Positions 40,358 through 50,873 of a stretch of DNA of 64,000 nucleotides are shown in pieces. Below the pieces are notes generated by a model, which had not been told where the DNA came from, did not search any database, and was given only the letters and a program-made list of their open reading frames with translations. Positions within the stretch are counted from its first letter, which is position 1. Each line of letters opens with the position of its first letter. This DNA comes from an uncultured Victivallales bacterium (GTDB lineage Bacteria > Verrucomicrobiota > Lentisphaeria > Victivallales > UBA1829). The stretch is taken from positions 40,589 to 104,588 of the forward strand of contig CALXRL010000093.1 of the NCBI GenBank assembly GCA_944390735.1, read 5' to 3'. A program made the position numbers and the translations under genes.

Positions 40358-42751
40358 ATGACAGACCTTACCCCCCCTCCCCTGAAACACGCCTGCTGGA
40401 TCTGGCCCGAAGGCGGAGAACTTTATCTCAACAACTGCCATGCCCAGTTCCGCCATGATTTTGAACTGGAAGCCGTTCCGGCCGAAGCCCCGTTTTTCAT
40501 CACCGCCGATCAGCAGTACCGTCTGAGTGTGAACGGCCGCTATGTCTGCCGGGGTCCCGCACGGGGATATCAGGATTCCTGGCCGTTCGACGAAGTCGAC
40601 CTGGCCTCGTTTCTGAAAACCGGCCACAACTGGATCGCCGTTGAAGCCTACAATCCGGGCACCGGAACGTTCCAGTACATCCACCGGAACGCCGCGGGCA
40701 TGATCTGCGGCGCCGAGTGGGGAAACATCACGATCCGCTCCTGCAAGGCGGACTGGAACATGCGACGTTCGCCCGCCAACAATCCGAATGTGGCCCGGCA
40801 GAGCCGTCAGCTGGGATATCAGGAGGATTTCGACGCCAATCTGGACGATCTCTCCTGGGTATACTCCGAATCGCCTCCGCAATGGAAGGAAAAGGAGATG
40901 TTCCGCTGGTTCGGGGAAACCGCGTTCGGACTCGCCCCGTGGTATGAGGTCGAACCGCGGAACATCCCTCTGCTTCGGGAAGAGTGTGTGGCGCCGGAAA
41001 ACATCGTCTCCTGGGGAACGGGCGAAATGCGGACCGGCTTTGAGCGGGCCTTCCATCTGGCGTGGCACTGGGAGGATGGAGAACGCCAGACCGTTTCCGA
41101 CTGGCATGAATCCCGGAGCTATCCCTGCCGGAAACAAGGAAAGTATCTGGAATTTGAAGCGGATGAACAACCGCCCGGAACGTTTCTCGCCCTGACCATC
41201 AAGCTCGACGCCATCCGGACGGGCACATTCGGACTGGAAGTGACCGGAGGAACCGGAACGGAAATTGCCGACGCCCTTTTCTATCAATATCTTCCGGACG
41301 ACAAACCGGTCGATCTTCCCCCTATCGGCTATGGCGGAATGATCGCCCCCGCGGCACGGCTCCGGATCGCCCCGGACTTCTGCCGCAGAATGTTTTATTC
41401 CATTCAGGGAGCGCGATGTATCGTGCTGGTGCTGAGGAACGTCACCCGGAAACTCCGGATCCGGGCGGTCTGGCGGACCGCCGAATATCCGTTTGCGATG
41501 CGCGGCATGTTCCGGACCTCCGACGGGGAACTCAACGCCATCTATGAACTCTGCCGTCACACCCAGCAGATCTGCTCCGCCGACGCCTACATGGACACCC
41601 CATGGCGCGAACAGGGCCAGTGGTGGGGCGACGCCCGCATTCAGGCCCGCAACACCTTCTTTCTCGACGGGGATCCGGGACTTCTGCGGCGGGGAATCCG
41701 CTCCATTGCCGGTCAGAAAACCCGAAGCGGTCTGACTCCCGGCGTCGCGCCGTGCTGCAACGAACAATGCGTCCTGCCCGACTTCTCGCTGACCTGGATC
41801 CTGACCCTTTTTGATGATTACTGGCAGACCGGCGAGCTTTCGCTTTTTCTGGAGCAGCAGTCGAAAGCCGACGAGATCCTCCGCTATTTTCACACGCCGG
41901 AGGCCCGGGGGGAAAACGGTCTTCTGAAAGCCGATCCCCGCTTCTGGCTGTTCGAGGACTGGGCGGATCTGCCGAAGCGGGGCTGTCCGACCTTTCTCAA
42001 TCTCTGGTACTGCTACACGCTTCATGCCCTGGAACGTCTCTGCCGGGCCGCGGCGGAAACGGAAAAAGCGGAATCCCTTGCCCGGGAACGCCGTCAGATG
42101 GAGGTACGGATCAATGCACTCCTGTTCGACGAAAAACTCCAGCTTTTCCGCAGCGGACTGGAGAACGACGCCACCCCCTGTCCGGAGCCCCCTACCCTTC
42201 ACGATCAGGTTCTGGCGATCCTGAACGGACTTCGTCCGGAGGCTCATCCGGTCATGATCCGGGAGAGGCTTCTTCCGTTTCTTCGCAATGAGTCCTGTCC
42301 GTTCGCCACGCCGAGCTCCTTCTGGTGCAGCTACCTTTTCGATGCGGCAAAACAGACGGGACTCCGAAAGGAGACGCTGGCTTTTCTCCGCCGGAACTGG
42401 AAACGCATGATTCCTTCCGGCGGAACATGGGAACACTTCCAGTGGGACCGTTACGATGGACAATCGTGCTGTCACGCCTGGAGCGCCCATCCCGCGAGCC
42501 ATCTTCCGGAGCTTCTCACGGGAATTCATCAGCTGGAACCGGGCTGGCGCAGATTCTCCTGTTCGCCGGTGACGGATCTTCTTCCGGAGTCGGGGGAGAT
42601 CCGCATTCCGCTTCCGCAGGGAATCTTCCGCATGGTCTGGGACTCCCGCACGGAGATTTCGCTGGAAATTCCGGACGGATGTCTCTGCGAACCCCCTTCC
42701 GGAATCATCCGGAACCAATCGGTCATTCAAAACAATCAGGAGGAATCATGA
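40358..42751 (+). CDS. Alpha-L-rhamnosidase (GH78)
   Basis: 797 residues without signal peptide. Releases terminal L-rhamnose. The N-terminal 450 residues hold beta-sandwich domains (QQYRLSVNGRYVCRGPARGY, typical of the rhamnosidase N-domain); the alpha/alpha barrel starts near residue 455, with MDTPWREQGQWWGDARIQ matching the DCPxRDERxGWxGDA catalytic motif that carries the general acid. HDQVLAILNG and WSAHPASHLPELLTGI near the end are also family-like. Start 40358 lies seven bases after the SGNH stop with an overlapping AAGGTG; an earlier open frame is a shadow. The stop overlaps the deacetylase ATG. Confidence 0.88.
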   Translation: MTDLTPPPLKHACWIWPEGGELYLNNCHAQFRHDFELEAVPAEAPFFITADQQYRLSVNGRYVCRGPARGYQDSWPFDEVDLASFLKTGHNWIAVEAYNPGTGTFQYIHRNAAGMICGAEWGNITIRSCKADWNMRRSPANNPNVARQSRQLGYQEDFDANLDDLSWVYSESPPQWKEKEMFRWFGETAFGLAPWYEVEPRNIPLLREECVAPENIVSWGTGEMRTGFERAFHLAWHWEDGERQTVSDWHESRSYPCRKQGKYLEFEADEQPPGTFLALTIKLDAIRTGTFGLEVTGGTGTEIADALFYQYLPDDKPVDLPPIGYGGMIAPAARLRIAPDFCRRMFYSIQGARCIVLVLRNVTRKLRIRAVWRTAEYPFAMRGMFRTSDGELNAIYELCRHTQQICSADAYMDTPWREQGQWWGDARIQARNTFFLDGDPGLLRRGIRSIAGQKTRSGLTPGVAPCCNEQCVLPDFSLTWILTLFDDYWQTGELSLFLEQQSKADEILRYFHTPEARGENGLLKADPRFWLFEDWADLPKRGCPTFLNLWYCYTLHALERLCRAAAETEKAESLARERRQMEVRINALLFDEKLQLFRSGLENDATPCPEPPTLHDQVLAILNGLRPEAHPVMIRERLLPFLRNESCPFATPSSFWCSYLFDAAKQTGLRKETLAFLRRNWKRMIPSGGTWEHFQWDRYDGQSCCHAWSAHPASHLPELLTGIHQLEPGWRRFSCSPVTDLLPESGEIRIPLPQGIFRMVWDSRTEISLEIPDGCLCEPPSGIIRNQSVIQNNQEES

Positions 42752-44316
42752 AAAACATCTCAGGAAACTTGAAAACGGCGACCGCGCTGCTTCTCGTCCT
42801 TTTTTCCGGCCGGATTCTGGCGGATGCCCCCCTTCCGGCAAAAGCAGGCGTGTGTTTCCGTTTCGACGACAATCAGCCGCCCGCGCAATGGAGAGAAATG
42901 GGAGCCCTGTTTGAATCATACGGCTGCCGGATGTGTCTGAGTCTCATCTCCCAGAATCTGAATGCGCCGGAAAGTCGGAGCACGCTGCGGGAACTGGCAA
43001 ACAAGGGCCATCTCATGCTGGATCATCTGCCAAGTCACGCGGTCTATCAGATTTCGGCCCGGAATCCGGAGGAGTTCCGGAAATTCGCCGCTCTGCCGAT
43101 CACCGATCATGCGGACCCCGTGAGGAAAACGGTCTATTTCAAGTATGAACTGAATGCGGAACATCCGAAAAACATCTCCTTTCAGGGGGCCATCCGGGAG
43201 GGAATCCTCTGCGACTATCCGCCGGAAATGCACAATCGTCTGGCGTTCACCCGGAAAATTCTGGTGCCGGAAACGGGAACCGTCTACGGAATCCGGATTC
43301 AGAACGGCAAAAAGACTCTGTACAGTTTCTGGGGAGAAAAAGTCAACATTCCGAACCGGGAAAAAAGCAGACTGATCCTGCTGGCGAATAACGAGGCCAT
43401 CCAGCCGCCGGATGATCTCCTGCGTTTCCTTGCGGAATGCTCCCGCGGAAACTTCACGGCGATCGGCCTTCCCCCTCCGCACACCTGGATTCAGCCGGGC
43501 GGATGGGAGTGCTTCGTAACGCCCGGAAAAATCGCGGCCGTGTACGGAAAGGAATTCGGATACCGTTCCGGAAGCTGCGTCCCGGGCGCGCCGACAAACA
43601 CCATCTGCGGATTCCGGGAGCCGAATCCCGGTCTGCTCCGATTCAATATGTGCGCAGATTCCACCGTTCCCGACAACGGAAAGAGTCTCGAACAGATGAA
43701 ACTGCGAATCGCCGATACCATTGCAAAGCATCGTGTTCTTATCCTGATTTCTCACATGGTTGTCCGGAGAGTCCCGGGCGGATGGAAAACGTATCTCTCC
43801 GTCTATGAAGAACTTCTGAAATGGCTGAAAAACAGCGGAATCCCGGTCGCCACCCAGGAGCAATGGGCGGAAATCCTCTATTCCGGCCAAGCGGGACCGG
43901 AGGGAAATATCATGCCCTCTCTGACAACCGATCTCAATGGCGACGGCAGACCGGATGGGTATGAACTCCGGAAGGGGACATCGGTCCAGCTCAAAACCGG
44001 AACGGCCACCATTCCTCCGGGCGGATCGCTCCTCCTCTCCGATCTGGCCGGAGTGGAGAAAGGCAACAACTCCTTTGCCCTGACCGCACGCGGTGACGCC
44101 GGAACGCTGCTGACTCTGGAACTGACCCTCCTTCAGCGCGACAACCGCACCCGCAGGGAAAAAAGAGAGTTCCGCCTGAAAAAAGACTGGCAGACCTTTC
44201 TTCTTCCCGTCTCCGTCTCTCCCGAAACCGCCGTCCTTCACTGCTCCATTTCGCAGACGGGAGGCGCTCAGCCAGTGGAGGTGCGGGATCTCTCTTTCGC
44301 CAAAAGCAATCCGTAA
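42748..44316 (+). CDS. Secreted NodB-like polysaccharide deacetylase-type protein
   Basis: 522 residues with signal peptide MKNISGNLKTATALLLVLFSGRILA. The NodB-type pattern is visible: GVCFRFDDNQPP (catalytic and metal Asps), then GHLMLDHLPSHAVYQ for the His-X3-4-His metal site, and a later LILISHMVVRR. A C-terminal beta-sandwich follows DLNGDGRPDGYELRKG (about residue 395), a calcium-loop-like sequence seen at the edge of carbohydrate-binding modules. Likely deacetylates an extracellular polysaccharide. It overlaps GH78 by ATGA with AGGAGG inside GH78, and ends the locus. Confidence 0.8.
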   Translation: MKNISGNLKTATALLLVLFSGRILADAPLPAKAGVCFRFDDNQPPAQWREMGALFESYGCRMCLSLISQNLNAPESRSTLRELANKGHLMLDHLPSHAVYQISARNPEEFRKFAALPITDHADPVRKTVYFKYELNAEHPKNISFQGAIREGILCDYPPEMHNRLAFTRKILVPETGTVYGIRIQNGKKTLYSFWGEKVNIPNREKSRLILLANNEAIQPPDDLLRFLAECSRGNFTAIGLPPPHTWIQPGGWECFVTPGKIAAVYGKEFGYRSGSCVPGAPTNTICGFREPNPGLLRFNMCADSTVPDNGKSLEQMKLRIADTIAKHRVLILISHMVVRRVPGGWKTYLSVYEELLKWLKNSGIPVATQEQWAEILYSGQAGPEGNIMPSLTTDLNGDGRPDGYELRKGTSVQLKTGTATIPPGGSLLLSDLAGVEKGNNSFALTARGDAGTLLTLELTLLQRDNRTRREKREFRLKKDWQTFLLPVSVSPETAVLHCSISQTGGAQPVEVRDLSFAKSNP

Positions 44317-44762
44317 GAAAAACGCCTCTCCTCTCCGCCTTCTCCGGCAATGAGGGATCCGATTCCGCGAAAGATTCCGTACCGCACGCAATGACATCGC
44401 GGCAAAAGAATTCCAGCGGACTGCGGATCCTGCTCTCCTCCTTTGCCGGGAAGCGCGGTCCGCAGCTCGGAGCACAATTCCGGAATCCGGGGAACGGAGA
44501 CTTCTCCATCCTTTGCGCAGCGGAGCCCGCCCCCCTCCCCCCGGACTCTCCGAAACGGAAACGGAAAATATGCGGAAAAGTTCCGGCAATTCCGTTTTCA
44601 TCCGCTCCCAGAAGACGCAGCCATCTTGTCCCACGACTCTCCGAAGCGGCATGGTCCCGCAGGAAAATCCGGCAGATCCCTGGAAAAAAACCTTCATCTT
44701 TTGCGCGGACCGCATTGAAAAACACCCCTTCTTTTGCTACTGTATGAAAAGAGGAAGGGTGT
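44317..44762. other. Intergenic region before the third carbohydrate locus
   Basis: 446 bases. No clear terminator or gene. A weak promoter for the AraC gene may be TTGAAA (44715-44720), 17 bases, TACTGT (44738-44743). Confidence 0.4.
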
Positions 44763-45647
44763 ATGAAACACATCAGCGACGGCATACCGAAAATCAGAGC
44801 GACCACATTTTCCAAAGACGACGGCAATACCAGCCGCGTCTACAACCGTCTTTACGAAATCGGACTGAACAAATCGTTTCCCCCGCTTCCGCTTTACACC
44901 GTCTTTCTTCTTTACAGCAACTTCAAAAAAGACACCTGGTACAGTCACATCAACTATGAAAACTGTGCCGTGGAAATTCCCCTGGAAGGCAATCTGCGGC
45001 TGATTCAGGCGGAACGCAGCGTCATCATCTCCCCCGGGAGCGCCTATATCATCCACAAGGGAAGCGACTGCATCCTGGAAACGGGCCCCGCCGGATTCTG
45101 CCGGAAAGTTTCCGTGGCATTCGACGGAGAACTCCTGCTGCCCCTCCTGATTAAACTGCACCTGATCGAAAAAACCGATTTTCAGCTGAACAGTCTTTCC
45201 GAATGCAAAAAACTGATCGAAAAACTGAAACTCTTCAGCGAATGCGCAAGCGCATCCGATTTTTTTGAAATGAGCGCCCTGACCTATCGACTGATTCTGG
45301 AACTTGCCGGCGAAATTACGGAAAGTCAGCCGGAAAATCTGACCAGGGCATTGAGCATTATGAATCAGAATATTGCAAATGCACTGACCGTCAAAGGGAT
45401 CGCCGCGGAGCTGAAAATTTCTCAAATGACCCTGAATCGTCTTTTTCTCACACATTTGAACAAGTCTCCCAAGCAGTATTTTCTGGAACAGAAGATCCGG
45501 AAGGCCTGCGCGCTCCTGAAAAACACCTCTCTTCCGGTCAAGGCCATTGCGGAACAGATCGGATACAAGGACTCCGCACAGTTTATTCGCGAATTCAGAA
45601 AAACCATGGACCGCACCCCCGGAAAATACAGAACCGAAAAACAATAA
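44763..45647 (+). CDS. AraC-family transcriptional regulator
   Basis: 294 residues. N-terminal cupin-like effector domain (VEIPLEGNLRLIQA, ISPGSAYIIHKGSDC) and C-terminal double helix-turn-helix (TVKGIAAELKISQMTLNRLF; LPVKAIAEQIGYKDSAQFIREF; TMDRTPGKYR). Such regulators commonly activate sugar-use genes. It precedes a pseudopilin and a set of secreted carbohydrate proteins on the same strand, but the pseudopilin has its own promoter in the 198-base gap. AGGAAGGG lies before the ATG. Confidence 0.92.
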   Translation: MKHISDGIPKIRATTFSKDDGNTSRVYNRLYEIGLNKSFPPLPLYTVFLLYSNFKKDTWYSHINYENCAVEIPLEGNLRLIQAERSVIISPGSAYIIHKGSDCILETGPAGFCRKVSVAFDGELLLPLLIKLHLIEKTDFQLNSLSECKKLIEKLKLFSECASASDFFEMSALTYRLILELAGEITESQPENLTRALSIMNQNIANALTVKGIAAELKISQMTLNRLFLTHLNKSPKQYFLEQKIRKACALLKNTSLPVKAIAEQIGYKDSAQFIREFRKTMDRTPGKYRTEKQ

Positions 45648-45716
45648 GAGAACATCCCTTTTTCATAAATGCATATTTTTTGTTTCTTTTCATCTATTAT
45701 ATTCGTGATTTCTCTA

Positions 45717-45753
45717 TTGCCTCCCGATTCCTTTTATTGTATAATGTAGAAAA
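45717..45753 (+). promoter_or_regulatory. Promoter of the third pseudopilin operon
   Basis: TTGCCT (45717-45722), 17 bases, perfect TATAAT (45740-45745). The 14-mer TATAATGTAGAAAA starting at the -10 recurs exactly at 54718, upstream of the LamG-SGNH gene, suggesting shared control. Confidence 0.65.
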
Positions 45754-45845
45754 CGCATCAACGGAACGAAACACCGGTTGCTTGGACAATACAACGGTCT
45801 GCTGAAACAGAATCAGCGGAAATGAACAGGAGGCGGGAACATTTC

Positions 45846-46541
45846 ATGAATCGGAAAAAATTCACCATGCTGGAACTTCTCATCGTCGTCGGAATCATTG
45901 CGATCCTTGCCGGGCTGCTGCTTCCGGCGCTGCATTCCGCACGCAGGAAAGCGCAGGCGATTCAGTGCAAGGGGAATCTGAAACAGCAGGGAGTCATGCT
46001 TCTTCAGTACACGCTGATGTTTCAGGACTACATGCCGGCCGCGGAGGATTCCGCCAGCCCGAGCGATCAGAAGACCTGGTGTCAGAAACTCTTTCTTGCA
46101 AAATTGCTGCCCTGTAAAAAACCGGCCACGGACATCGGGAATGTCAATGCCCGTTACTGCGGTGTTCTGCGCTGTCCCTCCCGGTCGATGGAGAACTGGG
46201 TCCATTACGGAATGAATCCGCATCCGGCCGGTCTCATGGGAATCGGGAACGATCCGGGGTATGTTCCCAAAAGTTCCTATTACATGAAAATCGTCAACAT
46301 CAAAAAAGCGGCGACGACGATTCTGGTTTCGGATGCCAGCACCATCTCCACCGGACATCCGAACTACCGTTATCCGCATGGCGTCATCATGGGGAACGCG
46401 GACAACATCGGTCCGGGAAGTTCCCCGCCTCCGCTCCCGACCGCCATGACAAATCTCCTGTTTTATGACGGTCATACGGGAGATGCCTCCTACTACATGT
46501 GGGGGAAAATGCCGTTTATCAACTGGCGCAACGGAAATTGA
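45846..46541 (+). CDS. Type II secretion pseudopilin-like protein
   Basis: 231 residues. MNRKKFTMLELLIVVGIIAI is a divergent prepilin signal (FTMLELL for FTLIELL); Lys precedes Phe. The helix continues [17 protein letters not shown]. The DG box (NLLFYDGHTG) is present, but the position of the usual His is Pro, so the H-X9-DG motif is incomplete. Start 45846 is preferred over an ATG at 45822 because AGGAGG lies between them. The secreted 1434-residue protein begins 27 bases after the stop. Confidence 0.86.
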   Translation: MNRKKFTMLELLIVVGIIAILAGLLLPALHSARRKAQAIQCKGNLKQQGVMLLQYTLMFQDYMPAAEDSASPSDQKTWCQKLFLAKLLPCKKPATDIGNVNARYCGVLRCPSRSMENWVHYGMNPHPAGLMGIGNDPGYVPKSSYYMKIVNIKKAATTILVSDASTISTGHPNYRYPHGVIMGNADNIGPGSSPPPLPTAMTNLLFYDGHTGDASYYMWGKMPFINWRNGN

Positions 46542-46568
46542 TTCATCTCCAGCGAAAGGATTTTTTCG

Positions 46569-49500
46569 ATGAACAGAACTCTGATTCTTCTTGCCCTCGC
46601 CATGTTCGGAACAACATTCCACCTTCCGGCGCAGAAACTGATCCGACATCCGGACCGGACGATGGGAATCCGCTATTTAACTCCGGAAGCCAGCTCCTGG
46701 CGGGGAATGACCATGCACACGCCCCGGATGACGGAAAACGATCTCTCCCCCTGCGGACCGGATTTCTTTGAATATGAATACGGACAAAGCTGCCGTTTCC
46801 ATCGGGACATTCTCAAGGAGTTCGGCGGAAAAGCCGATGCCCCCTACCGCATCGTGAACAACGCCATGGAGTTCAATACCGGAAGCAAGGGCTTTTCATT
46901 TCAGTTCGGCAGTGAGCGGGGAGGACTGGAGGAATCCAGCATCCGCTTCGGAACCGCATGGGGACCGCAGATGCAGTTCTTCTGCGCCGCGGAATTCGAT
47001 CTGGAACAGAGCGTCCCGGAAACAGAGTGGATTTTCTCCTATGCCGAGGTCTCTCCCAGCGGACGCTGGGGCGCATTCCGGTCCGGAAAGAAATTCCGAA
47101 TCAAAGGCAATGGCAGATTCCGCGTTCCCCTCATGAACATCGGATGGCGCAACTTCCGGATCCAGGGAATCAAGTTCACCTGTGCAACGCCGAACGCGCG
47201 GATCCGCCTGAAATCGCTCCGGATCACCCCTGTGGCCGGGGATGCGTTCTGGCGCAGGGAATTCGACTTGAACTTCATTCCCGTCAAGGCGCTGCTCTCC
47301 TGGTTCAACAATACCGACACGTATGAACTTTTCATCAACGGAAAGGAAGTCGCACGCGGCAGAAACTATCTGCGCAGCGGAATGGAAAGTTTTGACATAC
47401 GGCCGTTTCTGAAGCGGGGCCGAAATGTGATTGCCATGCACCAGAAATGCAATTCTCCGGGAACCTCGCTGCGTCTGGAAGCGGCGGCAGTCGGTCCGAA
47501 CGGGGAAACGGTCTTCTTCTCCGGCGGCAGAGACTGGAAATTCTCCCAGATCCCTCCGGATTCGAAATGGACAAGCATCGGATTCGACGACTCCGCATGG
47601 CAGACTCCGCGCCTCGGAAAAGCGGGAATCCAGCGTCTCCCGAACGGAGACCTCGCCTTCGACGGCTTCAATCCCCTGCACATGGGCCCGCTGGATGTGA
47701 AACCCGAAGGACAGAAATATCCGGTCTTCGACCATGACCGGCCGATCCGCTATACCGCCCGGATTCCCGACGGCATCGCCGATCCGGAAATCGAACTGCG
47801 AATCACCGATTCCGACACCGGAAAACTCCTGGAATCCCTGACCGGAAAAAACGGAAAGAAGGACGGATCCTTCCGGGCGTTTTCCGTGGAGCCGAAACTC
47901 CGGGAACCGGGAGCGTATTATCTGAACTGGACTTTGCGGAGCGGAAAGAAGGTCCTGGACACCCGGAAGGATGAACTGATTGTCGCAGGACCGGTCAAAC
48001 AGGATTTTCTCCCGTTGAAGGAGTTTGAAAAAAATCTGGAATCGCGACTGGCGCTCGTTCAGAAGATCGACTGCACTGCATCGGCGGGAAACGAAAGTTT
48101 TCTGGATCACAGCAGTCAGCACTCCGCACCGGCATTGAACGTGGGAAAAGTCACAGAGAAAAACGGGATCAGGCGGCGCGAAACGGGGAAAGCCATGTAT
48201 GATTTCCTTGTCTGGCATCTGAATCTGAAACGGGAACACCTCGGACAGGCCATGATTGCCGAGGTCGTGATTCCCGCCGACACGCCGCAGTATCTGTACG
48301 CCTCCGTTGTGGAGTCGTTTCCCATTCCCTTTGCAAACAACGGAGGAGAACTCGGTTCGCGCGGCTGGCCCAACGCATCCGGATGCGCGTTCAACGGCGG
48401 ACTCTATCCGCTGGAACGGGGCACAAAGACACTGCGATTCGTCTTTTTCCCAGCTTCACTAAACTCCTGTATCATGCTTCAGAACGGACTGAGCGGAATT
48501 CCCAGTTCGGTCACGAAAATCAACATCTACCGTGTCCGAGGAGGACTGCCCGCGCTTCAACTTCCGGAGACAGGCCGCTATTACGGGCTTCATAACGAAC
48601 GCATCGTCTTCACAAACTGGGCCGGATACCGCAATGCCACGGAACAGGGAAACTACAAAGAGGCGCGCGTCGACTCCTGGATCAATTTCTACCGGGCCAT
48701 GGAGCGGAAAATCCAGTGGCTCCGCTATCAGGGACACAACACCGTGGTGGAAGGCATTTACATGTACAACAGCGGCGACATTCCGGACAGGAAATTCATG
48801 GTCGGAACGGAATTCGACCGTTTTCATCTGCTGCTGAAAATGTATCGTCACAACGGCATCCGTCCGTTCCTGGGGATCGAATATCTGCGCGGAATCGACC
48901 TTTCCGTGGAAGGACTGGACAATGTGTCCGATCGGAAAATCCATCGCGGCGAAGCACGCGGCATCTACACGGTGGACCGTTACGGGAGACAGAACATTGA
49001 TTACGGCGGAAACGGCCTCAATGTCTTCCATCCGGTGGTCTGGAACTCTCTGCTTTACACGGTAAAGGCGATTTACCGGAACTACGACGGCATCGGCGAT
49101 CCGCTCGGACTTTTCATGGTCAACGGACGCTGGTGGCTGCCCGGCTTTCCCGCCAACGGACAGGATTCTCTGGACATCAGCTATGATGACGACACCATCG
49201 AACAGTTTGAAAAAGAGACGGGCATCCATCTGAATCTCCCCTTCCGGGGCCGGAAACGGTTTGCGGATCGTCACGCTCTCCTGACAACCCGATACAAAAC
49301 GCAGTGGATCTCCTGGCGCAACCGGAAAATTCTGGAAAAACAGACTCAGCTCCGCGAGGCGGTCCGCCGGGGAAAACAGAAATGGAACCTGGCTCTTTAC
49401 ATGCTTCCCGAATACGAAAATCCCACGCCGTTCGACAGCGATTCCGCTTCGGTGAAAAGCCGGAACGAGTATGTGAAAACGAGTCGGATGAAAGCGGGAT

Positions 49501-50873
49501 TCCCTCCGGAAAACTATCGGGGGAAAGAGGGCGTGATCGACTTCATCGGCGCACGCAGCACAAAAATGACCGAGAACAATGCGGATCTCTCCGTCTACGG
49601 CTACAACACCAGCCGGAGTTTTCAGGAGATCATGCGGAACAGCAATGCGCTGTACCTGGGATGCATCGGACTCAACGAAAACATCGGAAGCCGGATCCCC
49701 GCAGCGAAAAAGTGGTATTGGAAAGCCAACAACGTCACGGTGTACGACAAGAAACCGCTCGGGGATTTCGCCTATGCCGATCTTCTGAACACCATCCGCG
49801 AATTTACCCCGAAATACATTCTGCACGGCTGGATCGACGTCAATGTCACAACCGGCCACGGCGATCAGAACCGGCGGTTCGTCAAAGCGTTCTATGCCAC
49901 GCCGGAGGTTCCGTTCCAATTGGCGGGAAACGTTACCGGAATCCAGTGTGAAACATCCGGTCCGTGGCTCCGGCTGGTCAATGCGACCGCGTATCCGCTT
50001 ACCGGAGTGCTGGAATCCTCCGGAGAATTCAGGGACTGTGTCTATGATACGGTCTGCTCCGGAAAAACAACCTGTCGCATACGCCCGTATTCCATTCTGA
50101 TTTTCCGCTCCATGACGGGGAAAGCGGAGGATATCAAAGGTGCGTTCCGTTTCCATCCGGAACGCGAAAAGGAAATTCTGCTGATGGGGGAAAACATTCT
50201 GAAGGAACCATCGCTGAAACGCAAAATCAAGCGTGAAAACCGGAAACGTCTGTCGGAGGCGTGGAAACGGAAGAACGTCTACGCTCTGCAGGCGGAAATG
50301 GATCGTTTCGAGGTTCTGAATTACGCCATGAAATTCTTTGCTTCCGCAGGTGCGATCAAAAATCAGAAACGCCTGGAACAGATGCTGGAGTCCGAAGGAG
50401 CCGCCCGGATCAATGCGGGCGCGGATGCGGATTATGTCGATGAAGACGGCAATCTCTGGCTCCCCGACCAGTCGTATACAGGATTCAACGCGTATGGCAA
50501 CGAGTACGGAATCCGGGTTTCGCGCGGAAAGATGGCGATTCGCAACACCAGGGCCCCGGAAGTGTTCCGAAGCGAAATTTATGGGCGTCAGATGTTTTAT
50601 CATGTCCCGGTTCCGGCGGGAACCTACACCGTAAAATTGCATATCGCGGAAACGTTTACCGGGAACCGGGAAAGCGGACGCCTGATTACCATCACGGTAA
50701 ATGGAAAAAAGAAAAAGAATTTGAATCCCGTCGTGTTTTCGGGCGGTTTTGCCACGGCGGGCTGCGTCTCGTGGTCCGGAATAAACGCGGAGGATGAACT
50801 AATCACGATCTCCATGGAGGGAAGTCCCCTGCTGAATGGAATCGAAATCAGAAAGGAGAAAACAAAGAAATGA
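46569..50873 (+). CDS. Very large secreted putative glycoside hydrolase with malectin-like C-terminal domain
   Basis: 1434 residues with signal peptide MNRTLILLALAMFGTTFHLPA. Residues about 230-390 form a GH2/rhamnosidase-type jelly roll (YELFINGKEVARGRNYL, IGFDDSAWQTPR). A TIM-barrel-like region spans about 690-1130 (TVVEGIYMYNSG, IRPFLGIEYLRG, GIGDPLGLFMVNGRWWLPG, DISYDDDTIEQFEKETGI), resembling uncharacterised GH families of Lentisphaerota; catalytic residues cannot be assigned. The last 160 residues (INAGADADYVDEDGNLWLPD, YTVKLHIAETF, LNGIEIRKE) are a malectin-like or CBM57 carbohydrate-binding domain. The stop overlaps the LamG gene ATG. Confidence 0.8.
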   Translation: MNRTLILLALAMFGTTFHLPAQKLIRHPDRTMGIRYLTPEASSWRGMTMHTPRMTENDLSPCGPDFFEYEYGQSCRFHRDILKEFGGKADAPYRIVNNAMEFNTGSKGFSFQFGSERGGLEESSIRFGTAWGPQMQFFCAAEFDLEQSVPETEWIFSYAEVSPSGRWGAFRSGKKFRIKGNGRFRVPLMNIGWRNFRIQGIKFTCATPNARIRLKSLRITPVAGDAFWRREFDLNFIPVKALLSWFNNTDTYELFINGKEVARGRNYLRSGMESFDIRPFLKRGRNVIAMHQKCNSPGTSLRLEAAAVGPNGETVFFSGGRDWKFSQIPPDSKWTSIGFDDSAWQTPRLGKAGIQRLPNGDLAFDGFNPLHMGPLDVKPEGQKYPVFDHDRPIRYTARIPDGIADPEIELRITDSDTGKLLESLTGKNGKKDGSFRAFSVEPKLREPGAYYLNWTLRSGKKVLDTRKDELIVAGPVKQDFLPLKEFEKNLESRLALVQKIDCTASAGNESFLDHSSQHSAPALNVGKVTEKNGIRRRETGKAMYDFLVWHLNLKREHLGQAMIAEVVIPADTPQYLYASVVESFPIPFANNGGELGSRGWPNASGCAFNGGLYPLERGTKTLRFVFFPASLNSCIMLQNGLSGIPSSVTKINIYRVRGGLPALQLPETGRYYGLHNERIVFTNWAGYRNATEQGNYKEARVDSWINFYRAMERKIQWLRYQGHNTVVEGIYMYNSGDIPDRKFMVGTEFDRFHLLLKMYRHNGIRPFLGIEYLRGIDLSVEGLDNVSDRKIHRGEARGIYTVDRYGRQNIDYGGNGLNVFHPVVWNSLLYTVKAIYRNYDGIGDPLGLFMVNGRWWLPGFPANGQDSLDISYDDDTIEQFEKETGIHLNLPFRGRKRFADRHALLTTRYKTQWISWRNRKILEKQTQLREAVRRGKQKWNLALYMLPEYENPTPFDSDSASVKSRNEYVKTSRMKAGFPPENYRGKEGVIDFIGARSTKMTENNADLSVYGYNTSRSFQEIMRNSNALYLGCIGLNENIGSRIPAAKKWYWKANNVTVYDKKPLGDFAYADLLNTIREFTPKYILHGWIDVNVTTGHGDQNRRFVKAFYATPEVPFQLAGNVTGIQCETSGPWLRLVNATAYPLTGVLESSGEFRDCVYDTVCSGKTTCRIRPYSILIFRSMTGKAEDIKGAFRFHPEREKEILLMGENILKEPSLKRKIKRENRKRLSEAWKRKNVYALQAEMDRFEVLNYAMKFFASAGAIKNQKRLEQMLESEGAARINAGADADYVDEDGNLWLPDQSYTGFNAYGNEYGIRVSRGKMAIRNTRAPEVFRSEIYGRQMFYHVPVPAGTYTVKLHIAETFTGNRESGRLITITVNGKKKKNLNPVVFSGGFATAGCVSWSGINAEDELITISMEGSPLLNGIEIRKEKTKK

